Shown: positions 19,373 through 28,190 of the stretch, piece after piece | How the letters are laid out: each line of letters begins with the position of its first letter | How positions within the stretch are numbered: the stretch's first letter is position 1 | Program-made: the position numbers and the translations under genes | Notes under the pieces: generated by a model | The model's input: only the letters and a program-made list of their open reading frames with translations | What the model was told of the DNA's origin: nothing | Databases searched by the model: none | From: Desulfatibacillum sp. | GTDB lineage: Bacteria > Desulfobacterota > Desulfobacteria > Desulfobacterales > Desulfatibacillaceae | Direction: 5' to 3' | Assembly (NCBI GenBank): GCA_016342355.1 | Contig: JAEINP010000038.1 | Span: 1-49,434, forward strand | DNA length: 49,434 nt

Positions 19373-20311
19373 ATGAAGACTTTTTCCCGATGCATGTTGA
19401 TTTGCGCCCTGGCATGTTTTGCCATGACCGCCCTTTCCGCCCAGGCCTATGTGCTGCCCGCGGAGCAGGTTCTGGAATTTATGGACAAAGCCCTGGGGCC
19501 AGCCAAGGGGCTTACCGTAACCGAGCAAGTCACCATGTATCCATCCCGGGTCATGGGAAAGCCCGGGGATGCCGAAAGTCCGGAGTCGGGACCTGTTCAG
19601 GAAAACCAGGAACAGGAAATTACTCCAGCGCCAGTGGTGTTGGAAGGAACCATATCCTACAAATTCCCGGAGAGTTTTCGGGAGGAGATTCGCAACACCG
19701 AGGGCGCCAGCATTGTGGTCATATCCCCCGCCGGGGTCGCCAAAGTGGCGGATAGTTATCTCATAGCGGAATCTGAGGACCAGTTCGATTTATTCAAGGA
19801 ACCTTTGCTATATAGAAACCCCCAGTTGCTCATGGCCCGCTTGCGTCTGGCGGGAGTGAGGACGGAAATCTGTTCCCTGGGGTATTGGCAGGGCAAGGTG
19901 GCCTATGTTGTCGGAGCCCAATATCCTGACGAATCAGTCCCCCAACTCTGGATAGAAAAAAACACTTTTTTGCCCATACGATTTATCGTGACCCGCTGGG
20001 TCCCCGGGCGATCCCGGGACAGCCTGGAAGTCCGTTACGAGGACTGGCAGGGTCTTCTGGTCCAGGAAGGAAAAAAAATCCAACACCGCTATCCCGGCCG
20101 CATTGCATTTGTTCAGCAGGGTGAGGTCCTTAGCCAGCGCACCTTGGTCAATTACGCCATGAATCCTGCCTATCCATCAGATACCTTTGATGTGGAGCGC
20201 GTAAAAAAGGCCTATGAATGGGCTCCTTATCTCCGGGAGGAAACTCCTCTTTCCAGGGAAATGGAAGGAGTCCAGGACGCCATGGAGGATTTTAGAAAGG
20301 CCACCCAGTAA
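19373..20311 (+). CDS. Exported LolA-fold-like protein, function unknown
   Basis: A 312-residue secreted protein with a clear signal peptide (MKTFSRCMLICALACFAMTA, cleavage near SAQA-YV). The mature part contains a segment resembling outer-membrane lipoprotein-sorting proteins (YKFPESFREEI, LWIEKNTFLPIRFIV, VRYEDWQ), where a half-barrel holds a lipid or a lipoprotein. The start at 19373 removes 50 residues that would run into the eno terminator. A Pro/Glu-rich linker lies at 60-90. It stands between eno and a convergent amidase gene, so context gives no further clue. The LolA-like label is by resemblance only. Confidence 0.65.
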   Translation: MKTFSRCMLICALACFAMTALSAQAYVLPAEQVLEFMDKALGPAKGLTVTEQVTMYPSRVMGKPGDAESPESGPVQENQEQEITPAPVVLEGTISYKFPESFREEIRNTEGASIVVISPAGVAKVADSYLIAESEDQFDLFKEPLLYRNPQLLMARLRLAGVRTEICSLGYWQGKVAYVVGAQYPDESVPQLWIEKNTFLPIRFIVTRWVPGRSRDSLEVRYEDWQGLLVQEGKKIQHRYPGRIAFVQQGEVLSQRTLVNYAMNPAYPSDTFDVERVKKAYEWAPYLREETPLSREMEGVQDAMEDFRKATQ

Positions 20312-20346
20312 CCGCTGGGCCTTAGGGCGTCCCGGCTCCGTTCGTA

Positions 20347-21789
20347 TCAGGCGCTTAATTTCTCCGCTAATTTGGGGACCACCCATCCCCCAAGACTTTT
20401 TTCCAACTCCATAGCCACGGCGATGGTCAGGTGATCGTTTCCCGGCGTCCCCACCACCTGAACCCCCATGGGCAGGCCTTTTTTACTCAAGCCCAAAGGA
20501 ACCTGTGTGGCGGGAAAACCCATGGCATTGATGATCGCCGTGTACACCCAGTTGTCGTAAAGCAAAAGAGGCTCCAAATGCCTGGGAGCAGGCTTGCTGT
20601 ACGAGGGGTAAAGCATGACCCCGTCCGTCCCAATCAGCTCGATCAACTCGTGGCGCAATTCCCGGCCCATCTTTACAAATCGTTCCACTGGCGAGGGGAA
20701 TTTTTCCAACAAGGCTAAGCCCAAAGCGGGCAGGGTATGGTCGGAAGCCCTCAACGCCCATTTGAACAATTCCCAAAAAACAGGAATCCGTACGCCCTGG
20801 CCCAGTTGAACCCCAAACTCCGTTTGCTGATGGTTTTTCAACATGCTCGACCATATGGGCAGGGAGTATTTTAGTTTGTTGACGGTTCGGTGTTTGACTG
20901 ACGTGCAGACCTTTTCCAGGGCGTCAGCCGCCATTTTTTGCGCCACCACCAACTCGTGATTGACCCGGACCGCCCTATTCTCAGGAACGCTAAGAACCTT
21001 GATTTTGGATAAATCCACCTTGCCAGGATCGCCAATTTCCATGGCGGCGCATTCAGGGTCATGGCCGTCCGGGCCAGCCATGATTTTCAGCAGGGGCATC
21101 AGGTCTTCGGCCTTGCGGCACAAGGGGCCGGTGGTGCAATAAAATGCCACGCGGCCTTCAGCCATGGGCATCTGGCCGCTATTGGGAACCAGCCCGCCGG
21201 TGGGTTTATGGCCGAATACGCCATTGAAAAAAGCAGGCATACGTATGGACCCGCCCACGTCCGATCCCAGGCCAAAGGGAGAGGCTCCCGAGGAGACAAT
21301 AGCCCCTTCCCCGCCGGAGCTGCCCCCCACAATGCACCTGAGATCGTAGCAATTGTTGGTGACGCCATACACATTATTGCGGGATTCCATCCACATGCAC
21401 AGTTCCGAAACATTGGTGACGCCGATGGGTATGCACCCGGCGCGGCGCAATCTTCTCACGGCGGTGGCATCCTTTTTGGCTATAAAGCCTTTTCGGGCGA
21501 CCAAGCCGGAGGTTTGGGGCATACCTGCCAGGGAAAAACATTCCTTGATGGAGCAGGGCACTCCATGGAAAGGGGGGCATTTTTCAGGGCCGTTTTCTTT
21601 CAGGAAAGTGTCGGCCCGGTCTGCTTCGTCCAGGGCCTTTTCGTAGCGCTCAGCCACAATGGCGTTGATCCAGGGATTGATTTTTTTGGAGTGCTCAATA
21701 TGAGTTTCCACGGCCTGGCGCGAGGAAATCTTTCCCTCCCGGATCATGGCAGCGATTTGTGTCCCGGATAAAGTCAGGAGTTTGTCCAT
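20347..21789 (-). CDS. Amidase signature enzyme, FAAH-like
   Basis: A 480-residue Ser-Ser-Lys hydrolase of the amidase signature family. Lys82 in CSIKECF, Ser157 in GGSSGGEG and the nucleophile Ser181 in DVGGSIRMP have the same spacing (75 and 24 residues) as the triad of mammalian fatty-acid amide hydrolase, and GGSSGGEGA is close to FAAH rather than to GatA. It is therefore more likely a general or fatty-acid amidase than the GatA subunit of the tRNA amidotransferase. No GatB or GatC gene is nearby. The start follows AGGGGGAA by five bases. It may be coupled to a small ORF upstream. Confidence 0.85.
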   Translation of the reverse strand: MDKLLTLSGTQIAAMIREGKISSRQAVETHIEHSKKINPWINAIVAERYEKALDEADRADTFLKENGPEKCPPFHGVPCSIKECFSLAGMPQTSGLVARKGFIAKKDATAVRRLRRAGCIPIGVTNVSELCMWMESRNNVYGVTNNCYDLRCIVGGSSGGEGAIVSSGASPFGLGSDVGGSIRMPAFFNGVFGHKPTGGLVPNSGQMPMAEGRVAFYCTTGPLCRKAEDLMPLLKIMAGPDGHDPECAAMEIGDPGKVDLSKIKVLSVPENRAVRVNHELVVAQKMAADALEKVCTSVKHRTVNKLKYSLPIWSSMLKNHQQTEFGVQLGQGVRIPVFWELFKWALRASDHTLPALGLALLEKFPSPVERFVKMGRELRHELIELIGTDGVMLYPSYSKPAPRHLEPLLLYDNWVYTAIINAMGFPATQVPLGLSKKGLPMGVQVVGTPGNDHLTIAVAMELEKSLGGWVVPKLAEKLSA

Positions 21790-21989
21790 GTGTTCCCCCT
21801 AATTACGAATATGTGCTGGTTTGTTTGCAGGCGCAACGGATAATAGCAGGATGTCCCTTTGTCCACCCAAAAGGCATCGTTTAGGATAATGATGATGGGC
21901 AATTTTTTCAACAATTTTATGATACAAACCTTTGGAAGGTGCTTGGCGTCGGGCCCTATGTCAAAATTTTGCCGTTTGATATATTCCAT
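21774..21989 (-). CDS. Possible small protein coupled to the amidase gene
   Basis: A 71-residue open frame whose ATG at 21989 is preceded by AAGGAGG ten bases upstream, and whose stop overlaps the amidase start by 16 bases. The middle is hydrophobic (IIKLLKKLPIIIILNDAFW). There is no homology I recognise. The strong ribosome binding site and overlap are the only support; it could be a leader peptide or a chance frame. Confidence 0.3.
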   Translation of the reverse strand: MEYIKRQNFDIGPDAKHLPKVCIIKLLKKLPIIIILNDAFWVDKGTSCYYPLRLQTNQHIFVIRGNTWTNS

Positions 21990-22274
21990 GACGGTCCGCC
22001 CTCCTTGTCCGCCATAATGGTAACATGGCATCCGCGCCCCAACGGGCGCCCAAACAAGCCTTCCATAATCCGCGTTCCAAGTACCCCCCGGTTTTTGAAT
22101 TCAACTTTAAATAATTCCCAAATGATTCTCCGTTTGGCAGGCTCTATGCAAAGTGATTACAGGCGGTCAATAGGAGCAAAAATATCCTTTTGAAGCCGAA
22201 AATGGAAAACTTAAGGAAGACGATGCATTTCGGGTAATTACAAAATATTTATCGGGCATGGAGGAGAAAAGGAC
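21990..22274. other. Intergenic stretch before the metallophosphoesterase gene
   Basis: No convincing gene. A GCGCCC-CAAC-GGGCGC hairpin lies near 22036-22051 without a T tract. Promoters for the divergent amidase and phosphoesterase genes presumably lie here, but no good -35/-10 pair stood out. Confidence 0.4.
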
Positions 22275-24302
22275 ATGTTAATGGCAAGGGGCTATATTCC
22301 AAAAGAGACTACGAACAGACGTCGGGATTATAAACATGTGCTGGTCTGGGCAATCGTGTGTATCCTGCTGGTCACATTAGCGGTGGGATGCGACAACACC
22401 GACGAATACCCTTACGCAGCGGACAAGAAGACGGTTCCCACCACGCTTGACAGGATGTTGTCCTTTCCATTGGTCATGTCTGCTGTAACCACCAATTTGC
22501 TGGCGGTTCCCCCGGACAGCCCTAACGGGTCGCCAGGCCTTGCCGCCACCGAACTTTGCAAGGTGTCGGAATATGACGCCTTGGGCTATGGCGCCTGGAA
22601 ATTTGGCGCGCCCCTTCCCTTAAAGCAGCGGTTGGACATTATGGCTCCGGGCTACAGCAAGCCCTCGCCCACCCATCGCAAAAGGCTGCTGAATTTTTTT
22701 ACCATAAGCGACATCCATATTACGGATGAGGAAGCCCCGAACCAGTTGATCTATCTTCAGCAATTGGATGGTCCTAACTCAGGGAGCAACACTTCCATAT
22801 ACTCACCGGTTATGATGTATACCACCCAGGTTCTGGATGCCGCCATAAGGACGGTGAACGCCCTGAACGAGGAAAAGCAGTTTGATTTCGGAATTTCCCT
22901 GGGAGACACCTGTAACAGCACTTCGTACAAAGAATTAAGATGGTATATGGACGTTCTGGACGGCCTACCCATCACGCCCAGTTCGGGCGCCAATGACGGA
23001 GCCGACGATATAGACTATCAGAAACCTTTCCAGGCCGAAGGGCTTGATCTCTCGATTCCGTGGTACCAAACCATGGGCAACCATGATCATTTTTTTATAG
23101 GTTCGTTCCCTGTGGATGCTGATCCTGCCCTTGGCCTCCGGGATTCTTACGTTGCCGATACGGTATGGAATGTAGCAAATATACTCCAGCCGGACATGCT
23201 GGCATTTCCCGTCCTCTTTGACATGCAAAACCTGCTCAACCTGCCTTCTTACTACATGGGCGTTATTGACGGAACCACACCTTATGGCGATATTATCCAT
23301 GCCGGTGATGTGACGGACCCTGAATTTGCTGGCGGCGCACCCACCGTGGCGGCTGACCCGGATCGCCGTTCCCTCTTAAGGATGGAGTGGATACAGGAGT
23401 TTTTCAACACATCATCCTATCCGGTTGGCCATGGTTTCAATCTGGTTGACCCTGCCCAACCAGCCGACTTTACCTGCTATAGTTTTTTGCCAAAAGCAGA
23501 CATTCCTCTCAAAATTATCGTACTGGATAATACCCAGTCGGAAGATGACGGTTCCAACAACATCCACGGGCATGGCTTTCTGGACGCTAATCGCTGGGCA
23601 TGGCTTCAGGCCGAGCTTGCTGCCGGACAGGCTGCCGATCAACTCATGATAATCGCCTCCCATACCCCCATCGCGGTTGCAGCCATTGGCTCTGAGACAG
23701 AATGGTGGGAGGGTGAGGCCACGACCGCTCCGGAATATCAAAACGCGGTGGCCCTGGAGGAGTTGGTGGATACGCTTCAAGACACTCCCAACCTCCTTAT
23801 GTTGATAGCCGGGCATCGCCATATGAATACGGTCAAGGCCTTTGTCTCGCCCGATCCGGACAAACCTGAAAATGGTTTCTGGCAGGTTGAAACCTCTTCG
23901 CTACGGGATTTTCCCCAACAGTTCCGAACCTTTGAAATATATCTGAACAGCGACTATACCATTTCAATCGTGGCGGTGAACGTTGATCCGGAAGTCGAAG
24001 CAGGCTCGCCTGCCGCCACATCGCGCAAGCATGCGATTGCGACTCAACAAATAATCCAAACCGACTTAACCCTGAATAACGCGAATGTTTTATTGGCCGG
24101 CGGCGTTATTCCTGTTGTGAGCATGGACCCGACCCGGCCCCAAGGCACTCCCACCGACACCCACCCCTTTACCGATCCGTCTATTAGCTTTGTAGATTTG
24201 TCAGACGTGGGCGTGCCATACAACGCATCGTACAATGCGGAATTGTTCAAACAGTTGAGCCCGGAGATGGTAAGTGCCTTACAGGCGCAGTTTCCCCGAT
24301 AG
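22275..24302 (+). CDS. Lipoprotein metallophosphoesterase (TIGR03768-like)
   Basis: A 675-residue calcineurin-like phosphoesterase. The five metal-binding blocks are in order: SDIHITD, SLGDTCN, TMGNHDHFF, SHTPIAV and AGHRHMN. An N-terminal hydrophobic segment ends in LAVGC, so Cys39 is a likely lipidation site after signal cleavage; the N-terminal region before it is rather long, and ATG at 22281 may be the true start. The start at 22275 is preceded by GGAGGAGAAAAGG. The length and layout fit the TIGR03768 (RPA4764) family, whose substrate is unknown. A strong terminator follows about 110 bases after the stop. Confidence 0.85.
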   Translation: MLMARGYIPKETTNRRRDYKHVLVWAIVCILLVTLAVGCDNTDEYPYAADKKTVPTTLDRMLSFPLVMSAVTTNLLAVPPDSPNGSPGLAATELCKVSEYDALGYGAWKFGAPLPLKQRLDIMAPGYSKPSPTHRKRLLNFFTISDIHITDEEAPNQLIYLQQLDGPNSGSNTSIYSPVMMYTTQVLDAAIRTVNALNEEKQFDFGISLGDTCNSTSYKELRWYMDVLDGLPITPSSGANDGADDIDYQKPFQAEGLDLSIPWYQTMGNHDHFFIGSFPVDADPALGLRDSYVADTVWNVANILQPDMLAFPVLFDMQNLLNLPSYYMGVIDGTTPYGDIIHAGDVTDPEFAGGAPTVAADPDRRSLLRMEWIQEFFNTSSYPVGHGFNLVDPAQPADFTCYSFLPKADIPLKIIVLDNTQSEDDGSNNIHGHGFLDANRWAWLQAELAAGQAADQLMIIASHTPIAVAAIGSETEWWEGEATTAPEYQNAVALEELVDTLQDTPNLLMLIAGHRHMNTVKAFVSPDPDKPENGFWQVETSSLRDFPQQFRTFEIYLNSDYTISIVAVNVDPEVEAGSPAATSRKHAIATQQIIQTDLTLNNANVLLAGGVIPVVSMDPTRPQGTPTDTHPFTDPSISFVDLSDVGVPYNASYNAELFKQLSPEMVSALQAQFPR

Positions 24303-24412
24303 GTTCCGGAGCTTGGACGCGGAGCTTAGGTATAAAGCCAGGCAAGCCATGCGCCTATAAAGCATTAGTGAATGCCAGGGGTTTTACAAAGGTCCGGGAA
24401 CAAAAAACAGCA

Positions 24413-24451
24413 ATGGGGCTGGCGGAATAGAATTCCGGCAGCCCCATTTTT
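24413..24451 (+). terminator. Strong terminator after the metallophosphoesterase gene
   Basis: ATGGGGCTG-G-CGGAAT pairs with ATTCCG-G-CAGCCCCAT around a three-base loop, with one G-G mismatch, and TTTTTATT follows. It stands immediately before the signal peptidase remnant. Confidence 0.9.
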
Positions 24452-24459
24452 ATTAATAG

Positions 24460-24787
24460 GAAAGAGTCATTGCTGTTCCAGGAGAGACCGTAGAGATTCA
24501 AAATGGGAAAATCTTAATAAATGGAAATTCGTTGAAGGAAGACTACATGCAGTTCCTGGGCTTAAAATCGAACCAAGGGCCTGGATTCCTAAGGGATTTC
24601 TGCCTCATATAATTCAGCCCGATTCCCTTTTTGTCTTGGGAGACAACCGGGATCGGAGCTCTGACAGCCGTTTTTGGGATTTGTGCATATGGATCATGTG
24701 ATGGGGAAAGCACTTTTTATATATTGGTTCGAAACCGAAAAAACGCTACGAATTCGCAGGACAGGAAAATCCCTTTCACAATATTAG
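24460..24787 (+). pseudogene. lepB: Remnant of signal peptidase I (3' half, frameshifted)
   Basis: Three overlapping frames together read as the second half of a type I signal peptidase. Frame one (24463 on) gives RVIAVPGETVEIQNGKILI and NGNSLKEDY. Frame two gives IPKGF, IQPDSLFVLGDNRD and SSDSRFW, where GDNRD is the family box. Frame three (24677-24787) gives GFVHMDHVMGKALFIYW, then a tail ending at a TAG. The second shift fits loss of one G from the TTTTGGGGATTT expected at 24671-24682. The N-terminal half with the catalytic Ser is missing, and Lys before RVIAVPG is replaced by Glu after a stop codon. The gene is dead unless the shifts are sequencing errors. Confidence 0.85.
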
Positions 24788-24935
24788 AAATGATACCCAA
24801 CACCCGCCGCGCTGCATTTACCTTTGCCTTTCCTCTCGATTTTGTGTATCGCCTTGGGAACAAGGTGCGGAGCCTATTGTAACCGTGATCTGCCCGTTTA
24901 AAAAAAATCCTGCCGCAAACCAAGGAGAACCGATC

Positions 24936-25424
24936 ATGTTGATAGCAGTGATGAGCGACAGCCACGACAATATCTGGCGGATGGAGGAGGCCGTGTCCCG
25001 GGTTCGTAAGGAAGGTGCGGGGATGGTCATTCATTGCGGGGATATGGTGGCGCCATTCATGCTGTTTGAACTGGGAAGGGTAAAGGTGCCGGTGCATGCT
25101 GTTTTTGGCAACAACGACGGGGACCATTTTCTGCTCATGAAGGTGGCTGCGGAAATGGGCAACGTCACCTTTCACGGCCTTTGGGGCAAGGTGGACGCGG
25201 GGGGAGACCCCGTGGCCTTTACCCATTACCGGGAAGTGGCCGACGGCTTGGTGCATCGTCAAGAGTTCAACCTGGTTTGCTATGGCCACACCCACGCGCA
25301 CCATGCCGAAAAAACAGGCAAGACCCTGCTCTTAAATCCTGGCGAGATGATGGGTATGCAGGGCAAGTCCGGTTTTTGTCTGGTAGAGACCAGCACCGGG
25401 GAATTTGAAGAAATTTTGCTATAG
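24936..25424 (+). CDS. YfcE/MJ0936-family metallophosphodiesterase
   Basis: A 162-residue calcineurin-like phosphoesterase of the YfcE/MJ0936 group, small cytoplasmic enzymes active on phosphodiesters in vitro. Metal-binding blocks are SDSHDN, HCGDMV, GNNDGD, and GHTHAHH near the C terminus, followed by LLNPGE as in the family. The ATG at 24936 follows AAGGAG; the upstream ATG at 24885 would add 17 residues rich in Lys and Asn with no match. It is unrelated to the large phosphoesterase upstream, which has a different insertion pattern and a lipobox. Confidence 0.9.
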   Translation: MLIAVMSDSHDNIWRMEEAVSRVRKEGAGMVIHCGDMVAPFMLFELGRVKVPVHAVFGNNDGDHFLLMKVAAEMGNVTFHGLWGKVDAGGDPVAFTHYREVADGLVHRQEFNLVCYGHTHAHHAEKTGKTLLLNPGEMMGMQGKSGFCLVETSTGEFEEILL

Positions 25425-25456
25425 TCCGTCAGTTGATTATCGGCAGTGGCTAAGGA

Positions 25457-27637
25457 TCAGTCGTCCATGTAACTCCTGGCAAGGACTTCCCTGGGCTTGA
25501 CCCCGTCCGAGGGTCCCACCACGCCTTCTTTTTCCATCACTTCAATGATACGGGCCGCCCGGTTGTATCCAATGCGCAAACGGCGCTGGATCATGGAAAT
25601 GGAAGCCTGGCCGGTTTCCGTCACAATGGCTATGGCCTCGTCATACTTCGCGTCGTAATCCTCTTCCGAAGCCCCTGCGCTGCCCGTGGATTCGGGGGCA
25701 TCAGTAACCGAGGTGTCGTATTCCGGTTTCTGCTGGCTCCGCACATGGGCCAGGATACGCTCCAACTCCCCTTCCGACACAAAGGCGCCGTGCATGCGTT
25801 TTATCTTGGCGGCTCCGGGGGGCAGAAACAGCATGTCGCCCATGCCCAAAAGGGTTTCGGCCCCGTTGGAGTCCAGAATTGTCCGCGAGTCCGTTCGGGA
25901 AGACACCTGAAAAGACACCCTCGTGGGAAAGTTGGCTTTGATGGTGCCGGTCAGAACATCCACTGACGGTCTCTGGGTTGCCAGGATCAAGTGGATACCA
26001 GCAGCCCTTGCCATCTGGGCAAGACGCTGGAGAGCTGATTCCACGTCCTTGGAGGCCACCATCATGAGGTCCGCCAGTTCATCGATGACAACCACCACAA
26101 AGGGCATGTACTCCGGGTCTTTCTTCTTTTCCTCGCCCTCCAGCAAAGGGGCCTTGTGGGACAGGATAGCTTTGACCTTTTGGTTATACCCCCCGATATT
26201 CCTGGCCCCCACCTCAGCCATAGCCTTATACCGGCGCTCCATTTCATTCACGGCCCAGTACAGGGCGTTGGTGGCTTTTTTAACATCTGTGACCACGGGG
26301 GTGATAAGATGGGGAATGCCGTCAAACATGGATAGTTCAATGCGCTTGGGATCGATCATGACCAGTTTGACCTCATCGGGCGAGGCCTTGTACAGGAGGC
26401 TGGCGATCATGGCGTTCAAGGCCACGCTTTTACCCGAACCGGTAGCGCCGGCAATAAGCAAATGGGGCATTTTCGCCAAATCCGCCACGCAGGGGTTGCC
26501 TTCAATGTCTTTCCCCAGGCACAATGTAAGCCTTGACTTGGATTTTTCAAACTCCCTGGAACAGGCGATTTCCTTAAAATACACATACTCCCTTTCCAGG
26601 TTAGGAATTTCAATACCCACAGCCGCCTTGCCGGGAATGGGCGCCACAATGCGTACGCTCATGGCGCGGAGGGCCAGGGCCAGGTCGTCGGAAAGGTTGG
26701 CGATGCGATTGATCTTCACACCCGGTCCGGGTTCGTACTCAAAGGTGGTAATGACAGGCCCCGGGCAAACCTCGCTCACCCTGCCCTGGACGCCGAAATC
26801 CTCCAGCTTTTTTTCCAAAAGGCGGGATTGCATTTCCAGGTTTTTCGCATCCGCGCCTTTGGGTCTGGGTGGAGGATCGTCCAAAAAATCCATGGCTGGC
26901 AGGGCATAACTTCCCGGAACCATAAAGTTGAATACCTGCTGGGTGGCCTGCCCGGATGCACCAGATAGGAGCTTTTGCTGCTCCGCAGCCTTTTTAATGG
27001 CCGGAGGTTTTTGAGGTTTTGTTTTTATCTTTTTAGGACGATTGGGTTTATGTCGGACAATGGTCTGCCTCCTGGCACGGGCTGCCGCCAAGCGCGTTTT
27101 TAGCCAGTCCACAATCCGGGAAATTGAACCAACCAGAATTTTAAGTACTTTAGTGACCGATATACCGGTGGCGAAAATCAGGGAGATAATCCATATGGTA
27201 ACAAGCACCATACCTGAGCCGCTTGTTCCAAGTGCTTTGGCCAGGGCGTCTTCGGCAAGCCCGCCTAAAATACCCCCTGCCTGAAGATTATTCCCAGTCC
27301 ATTGATCCAGGCCAGCCAGGGCCTGAAGCCCCCCGGTGGAAATAATCAAGCATAACGCGCCCGCCGTGGCCGGAAACCAATGAGGAAGAACTTGCTTTTT
27401 CAATAATTTAATGGAGATTTGAAAAAGGAGGATGGGTATCCAGACAGAGCCTAACCCAAAAAGCCCGATGAGTATGCCCGCAAAGTGAGCCCCCGTAGGG
27501 CCGAAAATATTACCGATAGCCCCATCGCCGCCCGTATTTAAGAATAAGGCCGGATCCTCGGGGTTGTAGGTCACCAGGGTGCCCAAGGTAAAGAAAATGA
27601 AGAATAAAAAGAGTATCCCGGATACTTCCCTGCGCAT
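25457..27637 (-). CDS. ftsK: DNA translocase FtsK
   Basis: A 726-residue FtsK/SpoIIIE protein that pumps the terminus DNA during cell division and activates XerCD at dif. About four membrane segments lie in residues 1-165. A short, basic, Pro-rich linker (about 165-240) follows, much shorter than in E. coli. The motor domain has Walker A AGATGSGKSVALN and Walker B in FVVVVIDELADLMM. The DNA-sensing gamma domain at the C terminus (about 660-715) ends RIIEVMEKEGVVGPSDG. The start at 27637 has GAGG four bases upstream. That site is the end of an inverted repeat. Confidence 0.96.
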   Translation of the reverse strand: MRREVSGILFLFFIFFTLGTLVTYNPEDPALFLNTGGDGAIGNIFGPTGAHFAGILIGLFGLGSVWIPILLFQISIKLLKKQVLPHWFPATAGALCLIISTGGLQALAGLDQWTGNNLQAGGILGGLAEDALAKALGTSGSGMVLVTIWIISLIFATGISVTKVLKILVGSISRIVDWLKTRLAAARARRQTIVRHKPNRPKKIKTKPQKPPAIKKAAEQQKLLSGASGQATQQVFNFMVPGSYALPAMDFLDDPPPRPKGADAKNLEMQSRLLEKKLEDFGVQGRVSEVCPGPVITTFEYEPGPGVKINRIANLSDDLALALRAMSVRIVAPIPGKAAVGIEIPNLEREYVYFKEIACSREFEKSKSRLTLCLGKDIEGNPCVADLAKMPHLLIAGATGSGKSVALNAMIASLLYKASPDEVKLVMIDPKRIELSMFDGIPHLITPVVTDVKKATNALYWAVNEMERRYKAMAEVGARNIGGYNQKVKAILSHKAPLLEGEEKKKDPEYMPFVVVVIDELADLMMVASKDVESALQRLAQMARAAGIHLILATQRPSVDVLTGTIKANFPTRVSFQVSSRTDSRTILDSNGAETLLGMGDMLFLPPGAAKIKRMHGAFVSEGELERILAHVRSQQKPEYDTSVTDAPESTGSAGASEEDYDAKYDEAIAIVTETGQASISMIQRRLRIGYNRAARIIEVMEKEGVVGPSDGVKPREVLARSYMDD

Positions 27638-27644
27638 TACACCT

Positions 27645-27746
27645 CGTGATCATCTGTCCGATATTAAGGTATCCGATTGCGCCCCCCAACAGGGTGGCGC
27701 TGGGGTGGCCCCCTGCCATGCCTTTGAATCGGACAGTATCATCACG
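27645..27746 (-). repeat. Long inverted repeat in the ftsK leader
   Basis: CGTGATCATCTGTCCGAT (27645-27662) and ATCGGACAGTATCATCACG (27728-27746) are inverted copies with one unpaired base and one mismatch, enclosing 65 bases. On the minus strand the 3' arm ends directly at GAGG, the ftsK ribosome binding site. The stem may regulate ftsK translation or be the remnant of a small element. Confidence 0.6.
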
Positions 27747-27786
27747 CAACGAGCAAAATCAAGTGTAAATATCCGTTTTTGAAAGG

Positions 27787-28158
27787 CTATTGAGCAATAT
27801 ACGTGGCGCTGGAGTTATCTGATTCCCAGGCTGTCACGGAGTATAGCCGTGTTTTTTCCGAATTAACAGCCTTGGACATTTTATCTGCGATGATCCGGGC
27901 AATGTTTTCCGAGGAAGGAGGACAATTAGAAAACATTTCCAATTCATTAAGGAACTTATGATCCAATTCCTCCATAATTTCCCGCAGATTTTTTTTGATA
28001 ATCCCAAAATCCATGAGCACACCGCCGTCATCCAGGGTATCCCCCTTGATGCATACCTCCACCTTCCAGTTGTGACCATGGAGGTTTTCACATTTATGAC
28101 CCACCAGGGTTAGCCTGTGGGCGGCTGCAAAATCTGTCTTTACTTTTAATTCATACAT
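27787..28158 (-). CDS. queD: 6-carboxytetrahydropterin synthase
   Basis: A 123-residue T-fold enzyme that makes 6-carboxy-5,6,7,8-tetrahydropterin from dihydroneopterin triphosphate in the queuosine/preQ0 pathway. Zinc ligands are His of FAAAHRL and of LHGHNW, and the catalytic Cys is in HKCENLHGHN. The C-terminal half has the conserved ENIARIIADKM and TAWESDNSSATY. It is short but complete. Its minus-strand neighbours are ftsK and dnaJ; no other queuosine gene is present. A PTPS-III or folate role is less likely because the QueD Cys-x3-His-x-His motif is standard. Confidence 0.92.
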   Translation of the reverse strand: MYELKVKTDFAAAHRLTLVGHKCENLHGHNWKVEVCIKGDTLDDGGVLMDFGIIKKNLREIMEELDHKFLNELEMFSNCPPSSENIARIIADKMSKAVNSEKTRLYSVTAWESDNSSATYIAQ

Positions 28159-28190
28159 GGATCGAGTCCGTTCTTCCTGTTTTAATATGG

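Noticed and set aside
25923-26909. Open frame of 328 codons on the plus strand opposite ftsK
   Set aside because: A Ser-rich shadow of the FtsK motor domain, with no recognisable family.
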